Assembly (NCBI GenBank): GCA_029261995.1 | Contig: JAJDAF010000025.1 | Span: 1 to 63,640 of the forward strand | DNA: 63,640 nucleotides | Direction of reading: 5' to 3' | From: Candidatus Zhuqueibacterota bacterium | GTDB lineage: Bacteria; Zhuqueibacterota; Zhuqueibacteria; Oceanimicrobiales; Oceanimicrobiaceae | In this document: in pieces, positions 60,953 to 63,640 of the stretch | Position numbering within the stretch: position 1 is the stretch's first letter | How the letters are laid out: every line of letters starts with the position of its first letter | Notes under the pieces: model-generated | Told to the model about the DNA's origin: nothing | Databases searched by the model: none | Seen by the model: only the letters and a program-made list of their open reading frames with translations | Position numbers and translations under genes: made by a program

Positions 60953-63355
60953 ATGCTGAAGAACTACTTCAAGGTCGCACTTCGAAATCTGAGCAAACAC
61001 AAGGCTTACTCTCTAATCAACTTGCTAGGTCTGGCAATTGGCCTGTCCTGCTGTATCCTGATTGCGCTTTACATCATCGATGAGCTTAACTTCGACCGGT
61101 TCCACGCGAACTGGCGCCGCATCTACCGGGTTGTGGAAACTCAGTCGTCGCCTGACCTCGGAGAACGGCAGTACGGCATCACAGTTGCGCCACTAGCGCC
61201 GACACTGACTGCGGAATTCCCCGAGATTCAGGACGCTGCCAGGTTGATTGAACTCGGCCGCATGACAGTGCAGCGTGGGGAGAATCGCTCTTATGAAGAA
61301 TATATTGGCGTCGATCCAAATCTCTTTGAAATATTTGACTTTGAGTTTCTGCGCGGAGACGCCTCTGCCCTGCACGAACCCTACACCTGCGTCCTGACTG
61401 AGGACATGGCGACCAAATATTTCGGCGTTGAAAACCCTATCGGCCAGGTCCTGCAAACCGACCGCGAGGAGACTGGCTTCAAAGTAGCAGCGGTGTTGAA
61501 GAACATCCCGCTTAACTCGCACCTGCAATTTGGCATGATGGTTTCCCTGGCCACTGTGCAGGCAAGCGCTCGCTTCGGCGCTTACATGAGCCGGTGGGAC
61601 GTTGAGGGATTCCAAACTTACGTCTTGCTCAACGAAAGTAACGCGCCAGCTCAGGTTGAGGCAAAGCTACCGGCGCTTCTGAAACAACATCAGCCGGAAA
61701 AGGTCGAAGTCGAAAAGAAACTGAGCTTGCAGCCTCTCGCCGATATTCATTTCCATTCGGAGAATATTGAATTCGAGATGAATGACAATAAAAGTAACAT
61801 TCTCTATGTTTACGTCTTTGGGGCGATCGCCCTATTCGTCATTCTCATTGCCTGCATCAACTACATGAACCTGGCCACGGCGCGCTCGATTAATCGGGCC
61901 AGTGAAGTCGGTCTGCGCAAGGTGGTCGGCGCGCGAAAGCGTCAGCTCATGGGGCAATTCCTGAGCGAATCGCTGCTGATCACTTTGATGGCCCTGCTGG
62001 TTGCCTATGCTGTTGTACAGAATATCCTGCCGGTTTTCAATGCATTCACCGGCAAGGCGCTCGCACTTGACTCAATAGATAACGTGCCCGTTGTTCTTTG
62101 CCTGACCGCGCTCGCCTTCTTGGTCGGGATCATCTCCGGAAGCTATCCGGCCTTCTACCTTTCCAACATTCATGTCATCAACGTGCTTAAGAGCAGACAC
62201 GCGGCAGGGTCCACTACCTCAGCACTTCGGCGTGGACTTGTGGTCACGCAGTTCGTTCTCTCCATTGTCCTGATCGTGGCGACGCTGGTGGCCTTGAAGC
62301 AAATGGACTACATCCGGAGCAAGGAGCTTGGATTCGACCGGGAAAGGCTCGCGGTGATCGATATCAACAGCAGGGATGCGCGAGGCAGTTTTCAGGCAAT
62401 GCGTGAAGAGTTTCTGCTGAGTCCAAACGTCGAGAATGTCTCGGTGACCTCCAGAGTTCCGGGCGAATGGAAATCACTCCGCGAAATCGAGGCAGTACCA
62501 GACGGATCAAACGAAAGTGCTGCTCGTACCATGCACCTTTTCGGCGTCGATCGGCATTTTTTGGAGACGTTTGAGGTCAGTCTGATTTCCGGCCGCAACT
62601 TTCAGCAAACGATGGCCACGGACACCATGGCGGTACTTCTGAATGAAGCCGCGGTTGCGGCTTTTGGCTGGGATACCCCGATTGGCAAAACCTTTACCGT
62701 CCCGGGTCGCGACTATCGGGCACATGTGATTGGTGTTGTCCGGAATTTCCATTTCCGCTCCCTGCACGAGAAAATCGGACCATTGGTGCTGGGCCACAGC
62801 CACAATCCAATCCAAAATATCGACTATTTTACCGCCAAAATCTCGGGTTCAAACATCGACGAGACGCTAAAACACCTGCAAGCGGTGCATGAAAAATATG
62901 ACATCACGACACCTTTTGAGTATCACTTCCTGGATGCGCAGATCGAAGAATTCTACCGTCAGGACCAGCGCATGAGCGCACTCTTCGGAATGACGGGGGG
63001 CCTCGCTATTTTCATTGCCTGTCTCGGACTTTTTGGACTTGCAGCGTTTACGGCAGAGCAGCGCACTAAAGAAATCGGCATTCGAAAAGTCATGGGCGCC
63101 AGTATCCGGCAAATCGTGGTTCTGCTGTCCGGGGAGTTTACCCGTCTGGTGGCGATGGCTCTGCTTCTCGCCACTCCGATAGCTTTCTATATCATGACAA
63201 AATGGCTGGATGGATTTGCGTACCACACAGACATCGGCGTTGTGACATTTGCGTATGCAGGGCTCCTAGCTCTGACCATTGCGTGGCTCACGGTAGGCGT
63301 TCAGGCAGTTAAGGCCGCAATCAGCAATCCAATTGATTCTTTACGGCATGAATAA
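60953..63355 (+). CDS. ABC transporter permease, MacB/FtsX superfamily
   Basis: The 800-residue protein has a tandem layout. The N-terminus LKNYFKVALRNLSKHKAYS and first span precede a large periplasmic MacB-type core domain (about residues 45-275). Three spans follow with an FtsX domain (GLRKVVGARKRQLMGQFLSESLLI), then a second periplasmic core and final spans (KEIGIRKVMGASIRQIVVLLSGEF). This eight-span form usually pairs with a separate MacB/LolD-type ATPase, which is not in the window. It could export peptides, antibiotics or lipoproteins. The next gene on the other strand is convergent. Confidence 0.93.
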   Translation: MLKNYFKVALRNLSKHKAYSLINLLGLAIGLSCCILIALYIIDELNFDRFHANWRRIYRVVETQSSPDLGERQYGITVAPLAPTLTAEFPEIQDAARLIELGRMTVQRGENRSYEEYIGVDPNLFEIFDFEFLRGDASALHEPYTCVLTEDMATKYFGVENPIGQVLQTDREETGFKVAAVLKNIPLNSHLQFGMMVSLATVQASARFGAYMSRWDVEGFQTYVLLNESNAPAQVEAKLPALLKQHQPEKVEVEKKLSLQPLADIHFHSENIEFEMNDNKSNILYVYVFGAIALFVILIACINYMNLATARSINRASEVGLRKVVGARKRQLMGQFLSESLLITLMALLVAYAVVQNILPVFNAFTGKALALDSIDNVPVVLCLTALAFLVGIISGSYPAFYLSNIHVINVLKSRHAAGSTTSALRRGLVVTQFVLSIVLIVATLVALKQMDYIRSKELGFDRERLAVIDINSRDARGSFQAMREEFLLSPNVENVSVTSRVPGEWKSLREIEAVPDGSNESAARTMHLFGVDRHFLETFEVSLISGRNFQQTMATDTMAVLLNEAAVAAFGWDTPIGKTFTVPGRDYRAHVIGVVRNFHFRSLHEKIGPLVLGHSHNPIQNIDYFTAKISGSNIDETLKHLQAVHEKYDITTPFEYHFLDAQIEEFYRQDQRMSALFGMTGGLAIFIACLGLFGLAAFTAEQRTKEIGIRKVMGASIRQIVVLLSGEFTRLVAMALLLATPIAFYIMTKWLDGFAYHTDIGVVTFAYAGLLALTIAWLTVGVQAVKAAISNPIDSLRHE

Positions 63356-63506
63356 GACACTCTGTCCGACTTCAAGGAATTTCGCTCCTGAACATCCAAA
63401 TTAGCCGATGGTGCTGGAGGATTGATGAGTCAAGCTGCGGCACGAACTCCCAAACTCGCTGCTTGAACTGAGACCCGCAAGCCACTTCGCCACATCCACC
63501 ACCAAC

Positions 63507-63535
63507 AAAAAAGGCCGGGCAAACGCCCGGCCTTT
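63507..63535. terminator. Bidirectional Rho-independent terminator
   Basis: GGCCGGG and CCCGGCC form the stem, flanked by six A on the left and four T on the right. It serves the convergent ends of the ABC permease gene and the barrel gene at the window edge. The ~150 bases before it hold no gene I can support. Confidence 0.85.
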
Positions 63536-63571
63536 TCCGATAAGACTCCTGACTTCTGACTTACAGCAAGC

Positions 63572-63640
63572 CTAGAAGCCCAACTTAATTGAGAACACGT
63601 TGCTGGCGTCGAAGAAATCAACGTCGCGGTACGCGTAGTC
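63572..63640 (-). CDS. Outer-membrane barrel protein, PorV-like, C-terminal end only
   Basis: The last 22 residues of a minus-strand gene are visible: an alternating aromatic strand (DYAYRDVDFFD) followed by SNVFSIKLGF with a terminal Phe, the usual end of an outer-membrane beta barrel. This DYAY..D....VFSI.LGF pattern is typical of PorV/UPF0164-type proteins of T9SS bacteria. That fits the four T9SS signals in the window, but only the end is seen, so the family is an inference. Confidence 0.6.
   Translation of the reverse strand, partial: DYAYRDVDFFDASNVFSIKLGF

Overview
The window looks like part of the chromosome of an uncultured bacterium of the Fibrobacterota-Chlorobiota-Bacteroidota side of the tree, most like candidate KSB1/Calditrichota genomes. 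This is an inference from gene style, not from a marker gene. Four large secreted proteins end in a type IX secretion (T9SS) type A C-terminal signal of the PNPFNPET kind. A PorV-like barrel gene begins at the right edge. There is a FecI-FecR-TonB receptor cluster of Bacteroidota style and a MacB/FtsX-type permease of the form common in these phyla.

Region 1 (1-25.2 kb) is mostly chromosomal. It holds a CHAT protease/NB-ARC/TPR protein of bacterial NLR type (1149-4826). Next comes a REP-associated transposase (RAYT) with four copies of a 135-139 bp palindromic element around it and a tandem duplication that includes the 3' end of the next gene. Then come a 1.86k-residue secreted lamin-tail/choice-of-anchor protein, an MFS exporter, a secreted beta-propeller protein, an ECF sigma/anti-sigma/TonB receptor operon, an FTP-PepSY lipoprotein and a full M36-like metalloprotease that shares that N-terminal module.

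Region 2 (about 25.2-43.8 kb) is an accessory island. It opens with a decayed tyrosine recombinase and ends next to a tRNA-Val(TAC) gene. It is a mosaic of unrelated cargo separated by a small set of repeated modules. (a) One is a structured repeat with three or four hairpins, whose stems carry compensatory changes between copies. It includes a Rho-independent terminator and, in two copies, a sigma-70 promoter that fires into different cargo genes. (b) Another is a ~190-200 bp MITE-like element with 11-bp GC-rich terminal inverted repeats. (c) A third is a small membrane peptide gene placed in front of unrelated genes. (d) The last is decayed copies of a 235-residue gene. Cargo includes a Shedu-type nuclease-TIR-DUF1566 fusion, a GIY-YIG/DUF4357 protein, a membrane TPR protein, two coiled-coil membrane proteins, an NTF2-like secreted protein, and a three-gene cassette built on a membrane-anchored metzincin with Cys/Asn and Ala/Cys repeats.

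Region 3 (43.9-63.6 kb) returns to ordinary chromosome: tRNA-Val, a low-molecular-weight phosphatase with a TsaC/Sua5 protein, an NSS transporter, a MocR regulator divergent from a RraA/NimA-like/PaiB-like flavoprotein cluster, a thioredoxin-TPR protein, a Nudix-metallo-beta-lactamase fusion, a 1887-residue FG-GAP T9SS protein with a small PEGA-like partner, and an ABC permease.

The most promising material for a new system is the Shedu-TIR-DUF1566 fusion with its leader peptide gene, the covarying terminator/promoter repeat, and the metzincin cassette. All functions are inferred from sequence read by eye; no searches were run.
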